From Omnitrophica WOR_2 bacterium RIFCSPHIGHO2_02_FULL_50_17 (GTDB lineage Bacteria; Omnitrophota; Gorgyraeia; Zapsychrales; Zapsychraceae), in contig MHGQ01000002.1 in the NCBI GenBank assembly GCA_001805645.1, positions 1 to 41,338 on the forward strand: 41,338 nucleotides of DNA, read 5' to 3'. Below the pieces are notes generated by a model. It was not told where the DNA came from. It ran no database searches and was given only the letters and a program-made list of their open reading frames with translations. Numbering within the stretch: the stretch's first letter is position 1; each line of letters begins with the position of its first letter. Shown here piece by piece: positions 1-8,698 of this stretch. Position numbers and translations under genes: made by a program.

Positions 1-696
1 GCCGTAGTGGGACTGGGATGTGTTCAACTGGCTTTTGCTCAATCGAATCCGCCGGGACCCCGAGGAGGTCTGGAGGCCGGACAAGGTTTAGAGGGCGTGA
101 ATCCTCCGGGACCGATGGGTGGACCTGGACGCGGCGCTGGAATGGGTTTGGGAAATCCTCCCGGTCCAAGAGGTGGTACTGGTGCAGGTCCTGGATTCAA
201 CCCACCGGGCCCCGTGGGTGGCCCTGGAACAAATATGAATCCCCCTGGCCCTATCGGTGGGCCCGGTGCCGGTCCGGCATTCAAGGAAGGTGGACGGCTG
301 GACCGATTAGAAGATGTACGGGACAGGCGTGAAGATATCCGCGACTGGCGCGAAGATCGGCGCGATTTAGGGGGAGATGTTAAAGATTATCGGGAAGATG
401 TGCGCGATCGCAGAGAGGATGTCCGCGACACCAGGGAAGATTTCAAAGACCGGCGCGAAGACGTTTTGGATCGCAGGGAGGATGTCCGGGACAGAGGGGA
501 AGACATTCGTGACCGTCGTCAAAATTTTCGGGATAATCGTCCTGGATCCGGGGGCGGCAATCCTCCCGGGCCGATGGGTGGTCCCGGACGCGGCGCCGGA
601 ATGGGACAGGGCAATCCGCCCGGACCAAGGGGAGGTCTTGGTATTGGCGGGGGTGGAGGAGGCGGTGGTCCCCGTGGCGGCGGCCCGCGGCGATAA
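1..696 (+). CDS. Secreted low-complexity protein: NPPGPxGG collagen-like repeats flanking a DRREDVRD heptad-repeat block (5' end truncated by window edge)
   Basis: ORF 7..696; the frame stays open to the window edge (A-V-V-G-L-G-C-V-Q-L-A-F-A-Q-S looks like the end of a signal peptide), then NPPGPRGG/NPPGPMGG units and repeated DRRED(V/I)RD. Confidence 0.75.
   Translation, partial: AVVGLGCVQLAFAQSNPPGPRGGLEAGQGLEGVNPPGPMGGPGRGAGMGLGNPPGPRGGTGAGPGFNPPGPVGGPGTNMNPPGPIGGPGAGPAFKEGGRLDRLEDVRDRREDIRDWREDRRDLGGDVKDYREDVRDRREDVRDTREDFKDRREDVLDRREDVRDRGEDIRDRRQNFRDNRPGSGGGNPPGPMGGPGRGAGMGQGNPPGPRGGLGIGGGGGGGGPRGGGPRR
100..177 (+). repeat. In-gene direct repeat copy 1 (encodes NPPGPMGGPGRGAGMGLGNPPGPRGG)
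   Basis: 26-aa unit repeated almost identically at 559..636 (one L/Q difference), with many synonymous DNA differences. Confidence 0.85.
559..636 (+). repeat. In-gene direct repeat copy 2 (encodes NPPGPMGGPGRGAGMGQGNPPGPRGG)
   Basis: See copy 1 at 100..177. Confidence 0.85.
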
Positions 697-713
697 GATA
701 TTATTTGTAAGGT

Positions 714-768
714 AATGATGCCCGTTTCGTTGTTAGGTAGCCGTATAACGATACGGGCATCGTTTTTT
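714..768 (+). terminator. Rho-independent terminator
   Basis: GATGCCCGTttcgtt ... aacgatACGGGCATC: 15-bp stem (717-731/747-761) with one mismatch, followed by a T-run at 763-768. Confidence 0.8.
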
Positions 769-788
769 AATTCTATGGGGAAACATAA

Positions 789-1532
789 ATGAGCATGTTA
801 AATTTGATTGACGGTGGCATTCAAAACTCGAATCTGTTTCTGCACATGCCGCTATTCGATGAAATTTTTTATGAAGGTTATTTAGATGGCAGGGTCAGAA
901 AATACAAGGCTGTCAGGGAAGACCAGCCCTGCCGGATTCTTGTCCTGAACGTCATTCGCAAAGACGAGGACATTATCTGGGAGGCGCTGGAAGACCTTTT
1001 CAAACGCTGTGTCGTGCAGGCCTCCGGCCGCGTGCGTGGTGGTTATATTTTTGATTTACTAACGGTGGATATTCACAAGGAAGTCAAGACATTCAGCCCC
1101 GCGGAATTATCCCAAACCATCGTCAAGCACGCGCAGACGCTGGCCCCGGGCGCGACGCGCCTGGTCAAATATTCTTCCGTTTATGGGTTGTTACAAAAAT
1201 TGACGCACGAGGACTGGGGCAAGATGACCCTCAAGACTTCGGTGGAAGTGTTCAAGGACAAAGCGTGCTTTTTGGATTTGCTCGTCAAACAGCTCATCAA
1301 GAATTTCGAGTTTGCCCACGACCCCGGGATATTGCTGCTTAACGACCTCAGCCAGAACCCGCTGTTTGACCCGCAGGATGCGATGCAGCAGGAACGCCTC
1401 CAGAAAGTGATTGCACAGCAGATTCCCAGCACAGTTGAGTTCCCGCCGGAGATTTACGTGCAGGATAGAAACGGCGTCCGGGAACTGCTCTCGGGATCAA
1501 CTATTGTCTCTGAAGGGGATTACCTTAAATAG
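789..1532 (+). CDS. Hypothetical protein (247 aa), no family recognised
   Basis: Long ORF with normal amino-acid composition between a terminator and the sigma factor gene. Confidence 0.75.
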   Translation: MSMLNLIDGGIQNSNLFLHMPLFDEIFYEGYLDGRVRKYKAVREDQPCRILVLNVIRKDEDIIWEALEDLFKRCVVQASGRVRGGYIFDLLTVDIHKEVKTFSPAELSQTIVKHAQTLAPGATRLVKYSSVYGLLQKLTHEDWGKMTLKTSVEVFKDKACFLDLLVKQLIKNFEFAHDPGILLLNDLSQNPLFDPQDAMQQERLQKVIAQQIPSTVEFPPEIYVQDRNGVRELLSGSTIVSEGDYLK

Positions 1533-1568
1533 ATCCAGCGTCTCCTGGGTGTTATCATAGGGATATTT

Positions 1569-1596
1569 TGTAACTTTTAAGGTTCTTTTGCGTTTA
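1569..1596 (+). promoter_or_regulatory. Candidate ECF-type promoter (TGTAAC-N16-CGTTTA), possibly autoregulatory
   Basis: TGTAAC at 1569-1574, 16-nt spacer, CGTTTA at 1591-1596, 25 nt upstream of the ECF sigma ATG (1622). Confidence 0.5.
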
Positions 1597-1621
1597 AACG
1601 AGTGAAAGGCCAGTAAGACCT

Positions 1622-2203
1622 ATGGAACGAACCGATGAAGAAGTCCTGAAGGACTACTTATCCGGCAATGACGAAAAGGCGGCGCAAATGATCTTCTTTC
1701 GCTACAAAACGCGTATCTTGAACTTCTGCCTGCGGATGCTGGGTAACCGCGCCGATGCCGAGGACGTTACCGCGGATGTCTTTCTGGCCGTGTTTGACCG
1801 CAAATACGCGTATGCGGCAGGGGCAAAATTTTCGACTTGGGCTTACACGGTCGCGCGCAACCGCTGTATCAGCCAGATTCGAAAAAGGAAGAACCTGGTT
1901 TCCGTCTGGTTTTCGTCCCAGGGATCGGAGGGGCACGAAGAATGGGAACAGGAAGATCCCCAGGATATTGCCGGCCGGCAATTGGAGAAAAAAGAAGAGG
2001 CCGCTTTGGTGCGGCAGGCCGTAAGACAGCTTCCGTATGAACAAAGGGAGGCGGTCGTCTTAAGGGAGTATCATCAACTGAGTTATGAGGAAATCAGCCA
2101 AATTCTAAACTGTTCGCTGGAGAAGGTGAAGGTGCTCATTTTCCGCGGCAGGGAACGTTTGAGAGCGGAATTATCGTCCCTCATTAAGGAGGAAGAACGA
2201 TGA
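1622..2203 (+). CDS. RNA polymerase sigma-70 factor, ECF subfamily
   Basis: Region 2 (ILNFCLRMLGNRADAEDVTADVFLAVF...FSTWAYTVARNRCISQIRKRK) and region 4 (LPYEQREAVVLREYHQLSYEEISQILNCSLEKVKVLIFRGRERLR). Confidence 0.95.
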   Translation: MERTDEEVLKDYLSGNDEKAAQMIFFRYKTRILNFCLRMLGNRADAEDVTADVFLAVFDRKYAYAAGAKFSTWAYTVARNRCISQIRKRKNLVSVWFSSQGSEGHEEWEQEDPQDIAGRQLEKKEEAALVRQAVRQLPYEQREAVVLREYHQLSYEEISQILNCSLEKVKVLIFRGRERLRAELSSLIKEEER

Positions 2204-4344
2204 TAGACCATATAAAAATTAGGGAGCTCATTTCGGCGGATTATGACGGCCAGGCCGCGGCCGAAGAGAAACAGGTTATTGAAGAGCATCTTGAAGGATG
2301 CGCGCAGTGCCGCAAATACGCCGAAGGTTTTCCCAAGCTTTCCGCCGCCCTGCATGCATGGCCTAATGAGGACCTTTCGCCGGACTTAGAGCAAAGAATC
2401 CAGGGCCGCCTCCAGCGGATGAAGTCAAAGGAGGGACCGGAGATGAAAACGAAACCCAGATTGGTTGCTGTCGGCGGCGGGGGATTGATCGTCGCCTTCT
2501 TAGTCCTTGTTGTGTCCATGCAGGTGTATGTGCAAAGAGGTATCCAGGGCAGGATAAGGGATGCCGCGGATAATATCGGGGCGCCATCGACTGCTCAGCC
2601 GTTGGTTAAGAGCAGTCAACTCGCTCCTCAGAAACTGCCAATGTCACAGGATAAGCGCATCCAGTATGAGCCTTATTATTTGAGTAGCAACTATAAAGCG
2701 GAAATGGACGCTGGATCACAGATCTTCGGTGCGCCTCGCAAGCTTAGGAGCGCGGCAGATGATATCGGAGATCAATTTTCGCCTGGAAATACCCCTCTTG
2801 CGGTTTACGGCGCGCTGAGCGAAAGCGTGATGTCTCCGCAAACCATGCCGGCACAGCGTCCCGATTTGTGGGATGAAAGCGGTCGGTACAATCCGCAGTT
2901 TAATACGGAGCAGTATAACCGCATCTACGAAAACGAGTTTCTGGAAGTCGCGCAGAATCCGCTTTCCACGTTTTCGATTGATGTGGACACCGCTTCTTAC
3001 AGCAACGTGCGCCGTTTCCTTAATAACAACCAGATGCCGCCGGCGGATGCTGTGCGCATCGAGGAGATGATCAACTACTTTACCTATGATTATCCCAAGC
3101 CGACCGGAGAGCATCCGTTTTCCATCACCACCAAGGCCGCGGTCTGCCCGTGGGAGCCGAGACATGAACTGGTGCTGGTCGGATTGCAGGGAAAGACTTT
3201 TGAAGCGCAGAATATCCCACCGAGCAACTTGGTGTTTCTGATGGACGTCTCCGGCTCAATGGATCAGCCAGACAAACTTCCGTTACTGAAATCTTCCTTC
3301 CGACTTTTGGTGAACCAACTGCGCGATGAAGAGCGCGTGGCCATCGTGGTTTACGCGGGCAACGCGGGGCTGGTTTTGGAATCGACTCCCGGCTCTGACA
3401 AGCAAAGGATTTTAGAGGCGATTGACCGCTTACAGGCCGGCGGTTCCACAGCCGGCGGCGCCGGAATTCAGCTCGCGTATAAGATTGCCAAAGAAAACTT
3501 CATTAAGAGCGGGAATAACCGTGTGGTCCTGGCGACCGACGGCGATTTCAATGTCGGCGTCAGCAGTGACGGTGAACTGACCCGTATTATTGAGGAAAAG
3601 CGCAAGGACGGCATTTTCCTGACGGTCTTGGGCTTCGGCACGGGCAATTACAAAGATTCCAAGATGGAACAGCTTGCAGATAAGGGCAACGGAAATTACT
3701 ACTATATCGACACACTCAATGAAGGCAAAAAGGTTTTGGTGAGCGAACTCGGATCGACTTTGTTTACGATTGCCAAGGACGTGAAGATCCAGATTGAATT
3801 TAATCCTTCGCAAGTCAAGGCGTATCGTCTGGTCGGTTATGAAAACCGCATCCTGGCCAAGGAAGACTTCAATGACGACACCAAGGACGCGGGCGAGTTA
3901 GGTGCCGGCCACACGGTCACCGCCATGTACGAAATTGTTCCTGTGGATTCCGCGGAGACGTTTTCTTCCGTAGATAAGCTGGCTTATCAGAAGACGGAGG
4001 TTGTCCCCAGCAGTGACTTGATGACGGTCAAGTTGCGTTATAAGGATCCGGACGGGGAAACGAGCAAACTCATCCAGCAAACGGTTAAAGCCGAAGATGT
4101 CTCTGCCGAACCCGCGGGAGATTTTCAATTCGCTTCCGTTGTCGCCGAGTTCGGGCTCATTCTGCGCGATTCCAAATTCAAGGGGAACGCCTCCTACGAG
4201 CATGTCGCGAAAGGGGCGGCGGTATCGAAAGGCAAAGACACTTACGGTTACCGCGAAGAATTCATCGACCTCGTCGGCAAGGCCCAGGCGCTGGATATGC
4301 GCGTTGACTCCGGCACGACGGGGATCATCTTTAAGGGCGAATAA
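2200..4344 (+). CDS. Anti-sigma zinc-finger domain fused to a YfbK-like von Willebrand factor A protein
   Basis: N-terminal HLEGCAQC (HxxxCxxC anti-sigma zinc finger), one TM (LVAVGGGGLIVAFLVLVVSMQV), then VWA with MIDAS-like DVSGSMDQPDKLPLLKSSFRLLV; ATGA overlap with the sigma gene stop; SD aaggagg upstream. Confidence 0.92.
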   Translation: MIDHIKIRELISADYDGQAAAEEKQVIEEHLEGCAQCRKYAEGFPKLSAALHAWPNEDLSPDLEQRIQGRLQRMKSKEGPEMKTKPRLVAVGGGGLIVAFLVLVVSMQVYVQRGIQGRIRDAADNIGAPSTAQPLVKSSQLAPQKLPMSQDKRIQYEPYYLSSNYKAEMDAGSQIFGAPRKLRSAADDIGDQFSPGNTPLAVYGALSESVMSPQTMPAQRPDLWDESGRYNPQFNTEQYNRIYENEFLEVAQNPLSTFSIDVDTASYSNVRRFLNNNQMPPADAVRIEEMINYFTYDYPKPTGEHPFSITTKAAVCPWEPRHELVLVGLQGKTFEAQNIPPSNLVFLMDVSGSMDQPDKLPLLKSSFRLLVNQLRDEERVAIVVYAGNAGLVLESTPGSDKQRILEAIDRLQAGGSTAGGAGIQLAYKIAKENFIKSGNNRVVLATDGDFNVGVSSDGELTRIIEEKRKDGIFLTVLGFGTGNYKDSKMEQLADKGNGNYYYIDTLNEGKKVLVSELGSTLFTIAKDVKIQIEFNPSQVKAYRLVGYENRILAKEDFNDDTKDAGELGAGHTVTAMYEIVPVDSAETFSSVDKLAYQKTEVVPSSDLMTVKLRYKDPDGETSKLIQQTVKAEDVSAEPAGDFQFASVVAEFGLILRDSKFKGNASYEHVAKGAAVSKGKDTYGYREEFIDLVGKAQALDMRVDSGTTGIIFKGE

Positions 4345-4374
4345 GCACAGCATTCTTGACAGTCGACGTTTACA

Positions 4375-4412
4375 AAAAAGGGGCAATCCAAACAAATGGA
4401 TTACCCCTTTTT
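4375..4412. terminator. Bidirectional terminator between convergent genes
   Basis: AAAAAGGGGCAATCCA-aacaaa-TGGATTACCCCTTTTT: 16-bp stem with one mismatch, A-run on the left and T-run on the right. Confidence 0.85.
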
Positions 4413-4432
4413 ACATTTGCACAACAATAAGT

Positions 4433-4642
4433 TTAATCGGCAAAGAACTTTGATGCCTTAATATTCAAAGCCTTGGCTATCTTCTCAAGGTTCTGGATCC
4501 CAATATTCTTTTCGCCGCGTTCAATTTGTCCAACATACGCTCTGTGTAAATCCGCCTCGAAGGCCAAGGCCTCTTGGGTCAATCTTTTCTTCTCTCGATA
4601 GTAGCGAATCTTTTTTCCTACACGCTTATTGATGTCGGCCAT
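4433..4642 (-). CDS. XRE-family helix-turn-helix transcriptional regulator
   Basis: MADINKRVGKKIRYYREKKRLTQEALAFEADLHRAYVGQIERGEKNIGIQNLEKIAKALNIKASKFFAD; internal start preferred over the longer ORF. Confidence 0.9.
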   Translation of the reverse strand: MADINKRVGKKIRYYREKKRLTQEALAFEADLHRAYVGQIERGEKNIGIQNLEKIAKALNIKASKFFAD

Positions 4643-4696
4643 ATTTCTAGATTTTATGGCCTTGCTACCGATCAGTCGACTACCTATAAGTAGCAT

Positions 4697-4725
4697 TTGT
4701 AAAGTCGGGATTCGCGTGCTATGCT
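4697..4725 (+). promoter_or_regulatory. Candidate sigma70-like promoter for the PEP-CTERM gene (TTGTAA-N17-TATGCT)
   Basis: Hexamers at 4697-4702 and 4720-4725; SD-like AAAAGGGAGG before the ATG at 4762. Confidence 0.45.
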
Positions 4726-4761
4726 TGGGCATTGTTCAAAATTAAAAGGGAGGATATCAAA

Positions 4762-5496
4762 ATGAGAAAAATACTTATCGCATTTGGTTTTTTGGTAGCG
4801 CTAAATTTTTTGATGATGCCCAAAGCAGATGCATCCTTAATCGGCTATTGGAATTTTAACGAAGGTTTAGGGGATGTGGCGAATGATAGTTCCGGCTTTG
4901 GGAATCATGCCACCGGCTTAGAATCAGGCTGGGTGCCGGGCAAATATGGGTACGGCACAAACAGCAGTACCATCATAGTACAGCCGGATTCATCACTATT
5001 ACCTTCCTCAAGTCTAACTATTTCGGCATGGGCAAAGATCGATGAGTTCAACGGGTTGCAGCGAAGGATTGCTGAGATGGAATATCGTTATGGATTGCTG
5101 TTCAATCCTCCGAATGTTGACTTTGAGACGCCCTTTCTTTTTAATATCAATTCGGACAATTTCGGTCTGGAATTTCAGAACCCGGAGATAGGGGAGTGGT
5201 TTCACGCGGCGGTTTCGTGGGATGGGAGCATTGTGCAGTTTTATTATAACGGCGTTCCGGCCACGCCGGTCGTTGTGAATGCGACAATAGATCAGGTTGG
5301 CGGTGTGCCGTTGTATCTGGGAGCGCAGGGGTATACTTTGGATGAGGCCCGCATTTATAACACTGCTCTTTCACGTGGGGATGTTATTAGGGATATGAAT
5401 TTTGACAGCACCGCCGTCCCCGAACCGTCAACGATGCTTCTGTTGGGCGCGGGGTTATTGGGCGGGGTCCGGTTGCGGAAAAAATCGAGTATCTAG
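4762..5496 (+). CDS. LamG/concanavalin-like domain PEP-CTERM sorted protein
   Basis: Signal peptide MRKILIAFGFLVALNFLMMPKADA; LamG-like core (LIGYWNFNEGLGDVANDSSGFGNHATG...); C-terminal VPEPSTMLLLGAGLLGGVRLRKK. Confidence 0.93.
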   Translation: MRKILIAFGFLVALNFLMMPKADASLIGYWNFNEGLGDVANDSSGFGNHATGLESGWVPGKYGYGTNSSTIIVQPDSSLLPSSSLTISAWAKIDEFNGLQRRIAEMEYRYGLLFNPPNVDFETPFLFNINSDNFGLEFQNPEIGEWFHAAVSWDGSIVQFYYNGVPATPVVVNATIDQVGGVPLYLGAQGYTLDEARIYNTALSRGDVIRDMNFDSTAVPEPSTMLLLGAGLLGGVRLRKKSSI

Positions 5497-5533
5497 CATC
5501 GAGAATCTCGACACTAGATACTCGATACTCGCA
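5483..5533. repeat. Intergenic palindromic element
   Basis: CGAGTATCTAG...CTAGATACTCG, 11-bp perfect arms, with a nested CATCGAGAATCTCGACA. Confidence 0.75.
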
Positions 5534-5541
5534 GGCTAGTT

Positions 5542-5823
5542 TTAACCCACAATCTTATCGAACTCTTCCACCGTCACGGCCGGGGAGGTGGTGAAGCCTA
5601 TTCCCGTCGTCTTCGCGAGCTCAACGGAGGCCTTCATGGCCTTGGCCGTATCCGGCAGTTCCACAATGAATATGAGATCCTGGCAGCCCAAGAGGGCATG
5701 CATGGATTGAACCCTGCCGCCGAGTTTCTTGACAACCTCGCCGACCTTTTGTGTGCGCTGGGCGCTGATGCCTTTCACGGCCTCGGCGCTTTGATACTTT
5801 CCAAACATGAAGAACGTTTGCAT
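5542..5823 (-). CDS. GYD domain-containing protein
   Basis: MQTFFMFGKYQSAEAVKGISAQRTQKVGEVVKKLGGRVQSMHALLGCQDLIFIVELPDTAKAMKASVELAKTTGIGFTTSPAVTVEEFDKIVG; ORF start trimmed to the conserved Met. Confidence 0.85.
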   Translation of the reverse strand: MQTFFMFGKYQSAEAVKGISAQRTQKVGEVVKKLGGRVQSMHALLGCQDLIFIVELPDTAKAMKASVELAKTTGIGFTTSPAVTVEEFDKIVG

Positions 5824-5938
5824 ATCCTGCTCCTTTCCTGTAAGGTTGATGGGTCTAGTTATTCCTTCGCTGGATGTTGAAGGGTGGCGCAACTGGAATC
5901 GGTTGCCGTAATCCGTGTAACGTTTCTCATTACGCAAC

Positions 5939-5960
5939 CCTGCCTGCCGGCAGGCAGGCG
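5939..5960. repeat. Short GC-rich palindrome TGCCTGCCGGCAGGCA
   Basis: Perfect 16-bp palindrome at 5941-5956 between GYD and PHP genes. Confidence 0.7.
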
Positions 5961-5969
5961 TTCGACGGA

Positions 5970-6773
5970 TTATAACGAGATTTTACGGTAAATCTTCCGT
6001 CCCTTAAACATCACGTACTCTTTATATCCCGCCTCTTGGGCCAGTTTCATGGCCTTGCCGTAATCCCAGCCGACTTCTTCGGGCTTGTGCGCATCCGATC
6101 CGAATGTCAGGGGGACACCCTCCTGGCAGTATATCTTGAGGTTCGGAAGGGATGGATAGATTTCTCCGACAGGTTTCCGTAATCCGGAGGTGTTGATTTC
6201 AATAACGACGCCGGTATCTTTAAAAACCTTCGCGGTTTGGCGCAAGTCATCGGTCAAGTCCCCGGTGGGCCGGTGGCCGAATTTTTTGACCAAATCTACA
6301 TGGGCCATGATATCAAACAGGCCTGACCTGGCGGCTTGACGTAAGAAGTTGTGATAATCCCGATAAACGCTACTCACGTCCTGTTCTTTCCATTTTTCGC
6401 GCTCTTCAGGATTATCGAATCCCCACTCCTTGATGAAATGCACCGAGCCGATCACGTAATCGTAAGGATAGGCGCTCAGAATGGCTTTTGTCTTCTTTTC
6501 ATAGCCGGGGATGAAATCGGCTTCGATGCCAAGGCGGATGGTGAGCCGGCCTTTAAACTGTTCGCGCGCTTCTTCAATCATCCGGTGGTAGGCAGGGAGT
6601 TCTTCCCTCTTCATGGTAATGCCGGGGAGCTCTTTGACCACAAAAGGAGCGTGGTCGGAGAATCCGATTTCCTCCAGACCTATTTTAATGGCCTGGGCCG
6701 CATATTCCTCGGGCAGCCCTTCGGCATGGCCGCACAAGGGCGTGTGCATGTGGTAATCGGCAATGGGAATCAT
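5970..6773 (-). CDS. hisK: PHP-family histidinol-phosphatase
   Basis: MIPIADYHMHTPLCGHAEG... DYVIGSVHFIKEWGFDNPE ... VIEINTSGLRKPVGEIYPS ... LTFGSDAHKPEEVG: HisJ/HisK PHP motifs. Confidence 0.88.
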   Translation of the reverse strand: MIPIADYHMHTPLCGHAEGLPEEYAAQAIKIGLEEIGFSDHAPFVVKELPGITMKREELPAYHRMIEEAREQFKGRLTIRLGIEADFIPGYEKKTKAILSAYPYDYVIGSVHFIKEWGFDNPEEREKWKEQDVSSVYRDYHNFLRQAARSGLFDIMAHVDLVKKFGHRPTGDLTDDLRQTAKVFKDTGVVIEINTSGLRKPVGEIYPSLPNLKIYCQEGVPLTFGSDAHKPEEVGWDYGKAMKLAQEAGYKEYVMFKGRKIYRKISL

Positions 6774-6783
6774 ATTTTTTCTT

Positions 6784-8607
6784 CTAGGGGCGGACAAAGA
6801 AACCTTCGATTTCAGATTTTTTTAGACGCGCCGTCTCATTATGGGGATTCAATTTGAGAACCGTGTTCAAATCTTCTAAGGCATGGGTATAGTCCTTTAA
6901 TAAAAAATATCCCATGGCCCGGTTCAGATGCGCGGACTCAGAGTCAGGGGCGATGTCCAGCGCCTTGAGATAATCGTCCATCGCCAGGCTTATCTGGCCC
7001 AGAAGCAGATAGATATTCCCGCGGTTATTGTAGGCCATGCTATTGTGCGGCTCCAATTGGATGGCGCGTGTCAGATCCTTGATGGCCAAATCGTATTGCT
7101 TTCTTAAAAAATAAATATTTCCGCGTTCGATATAACTGATGGCTTCGCGGGGGTTCAGTTCGATGGCTTTGGAATAATCACTCAAGGCCAAATCATGAGA
7201 TTCTCTGTGGGCGTAAATTTGGCCCCGTTTGAAATAGCTGTCAGCATAATGGGGGGCCAATATCACGGCCGTTTGGGCGTCCATCAAGGCCAGATTATCT
7301 TTGTGCATCTCTTCGAAATAATGGGCCCTATTGTAATAGGCCAGAGCTGACTTGGGGAATTTCTGAATGACATTCGTCCAGAGGGTGAAGCTGTTCTGCC
7401 AGATATGACAATGGTTCCAACTGAAAAAAGAGAGATAAAGGATGTAGATAGGCAAAAGGACTTTCAATAATCGGCCGATCCGAACGTGCGGGGTCATTTT
7501 TGATTCCGAGGCGATCAACCGTTGACAGATTTGGGCTAGGATAAGAAATATGCCGATGGAGGAAAGATAGGCAAAGCGGTCATAAATGATGGAATCATTG
7601 ATCTTGGCAAGATGAAGGACGGGCAGGATTAAAATGAAAAAGAAAAGGGAGGCAAATACCGCCTGGCGGTTTTTGCGGCGTCCTTTCCACAGGATGATCA
7701 TAATGACCGCAACGAGAAGGGGCGACAAGTATACGGCGGGTGAAAACCAGCCGTTGACTTGGACAGGCAGAGGATAGAAAGAGGAAACGACATCGGGCAA
7801 AATGAGTTTGCGGATATAGAGGAGCACGGCGTAGGCCGATAGAAAGAATCTGTCGCTTACAGGAAATAGTCCTGTTACGGGAAAGGCGTCGGTTTTTTCT
7901 ACCACAGTCCATGTGATGGCGCCGAAAAGGAGGGCCAATGCGAGAAAAGGGGTTTTTCCCAGGGATGTCCTTTTCTGCCACTTGCGTTGAAAAAAATAAT
8001 CCAGGAGGATCAACAGAAAGGGCAGTGTAACCGCTGTGGCCTTCGCAAAAAGAGAGAGGAGAAAACATGTCAGGGAAACAAGGTAGGTGCAAAGGCGGCA
8101 CCTGCCTTGTTGGGAATAAAGGATGTACGCAATGAGGGACAGGAGGTAAAAAAAGGTAAAGAGGACGTCTTTGCGGCCGGTCGCCCAGCAGACGGCTTCC
8201 ACATGCAGCGGATGAATGGCAAAGAGGGCCGTGGGGAGCAAGATCATCATCTTCTCGCAGAAGAGGAGCCGCAGGAAGATAAAAACAAGCAGGATATTCG
8301 CCAGATGCAACAGAAGATTGTTGAGATGATAAATGCGCGATGTCCAGCCAAAGAATTTGTATTCAAGGGCGAAGGAAAGGAGGGTTAAGGGATGATATTT
8401 GCCTGTGAGGTGACTGGTAAACATCCTCTTGATGTGGTCAGGGGACAATTCCTGAACAAGGTTGTTTTCCCACAAATATTCCGGGTCATCCCAGTTGGTA
8501 AAGGCGTTGTTCAAGCTTGGGGAAAAGACGAGGCCTGCCAGAAGAAGAATGCCAAGAATTGAAGCGAGAAAGAGAGTCTCCCGGCGTTGGAAATGAGGGA
8601 CGGTCAT
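6784..8607 (-). CDS. Polytopic membrane protein with C-terminal TPR repeats (O-mannosyl/GT-C-like architecture)
   Basis: About 10 hydrophobic segments, then at least four tandem TPRs ([76 protein letters not shown]...). Confidence 0.88.
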   Translation of the reverse strand: MTVPHFQRRETLFLASILGILLLAGLVFSPSLNNAFTNWDDPEYLWENNLVQELSPDHIKRMFTSHLTGKYHPLTLLSFALEYKFFGWTSRIYHLNNLLLHLANILLVFIFLRLLFCEKMMILLPTALFAIHPLHVEAVCWATGRKDVLFTFFYLLSLIAYILYSQQGRCRLCTYLVSLTCFLLSLFAKATAVTLPFLLILLDYFFQRKWQKRTSLGKTPFLALALLFGAITWTVVEKTDAFPVTGLFPVSDRFFLSAYAVLLYIRKLILPDVVSSFYPLPVQVNGWFSPAVYLSPLLVAVIMIILWKGRRKNRQAVFASLFFFILILPVLHLAKINDSIIYDRFAYLSSIGIFLILAQICQRLIASESKMTPHVRIGRLLKVLLPIYILYLSFFSWNHCHIWQNSFTLWTNVIQKFPKSALAYYNRAHYFEEMHKDNLALMDAQTAVILAPHYADSYFKRGQIYAHRESHDLALSDYSKAIELNPREAISYIERGNIYFLRKQYDLAIKDLTRAIQLEPHNSMAYNNRGNIYLLLGQISLAMDDYLKALDIAPDSESAHLNRAMGYFLLKDYTHALEDLNTVLKLNPHNETARLKKSEIEGFFVRP

Positions 8608-8660
8608 GGGGAGAATTATACCATGTCCGGACAGGGAGAGAAATGTTTTGTGCTGTAAGT

Positions 8661-8689
8661 TTGACAGGGTAAGGTCTCTATGTTATCAT
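8661..8689 (+). promoter_or_regulatory. Sigma70-like promoter TTGACA-N17-TATCAT for folE
   Basis: -35 at 8661-8666, -10 at 8684-8689; start ATG at 8699. Confidence 0.75.
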
Positions 8690-8698
8690 GCCGCTGTC

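Noticed and set aside
39-284. Antisense collagen-like ORF (GPPIGPGGF repeats)
   Set aside because: Mirror image of the Pro/Gly-rich sense gene; open only because of GC-rich repeat codons.
301-534. Regular repeats at the start of the window considered as a CRISPR array
   Set aside because: The periodicity is about 21 nt and strictly in frame (DRREDVR heptads) with no unique spacers; it is a protein repeat.
2716-4395. Minus-strand ORFs opposite the VWA gene
   Set aside because: Sense frame has clear domain content; antisense translations look random.
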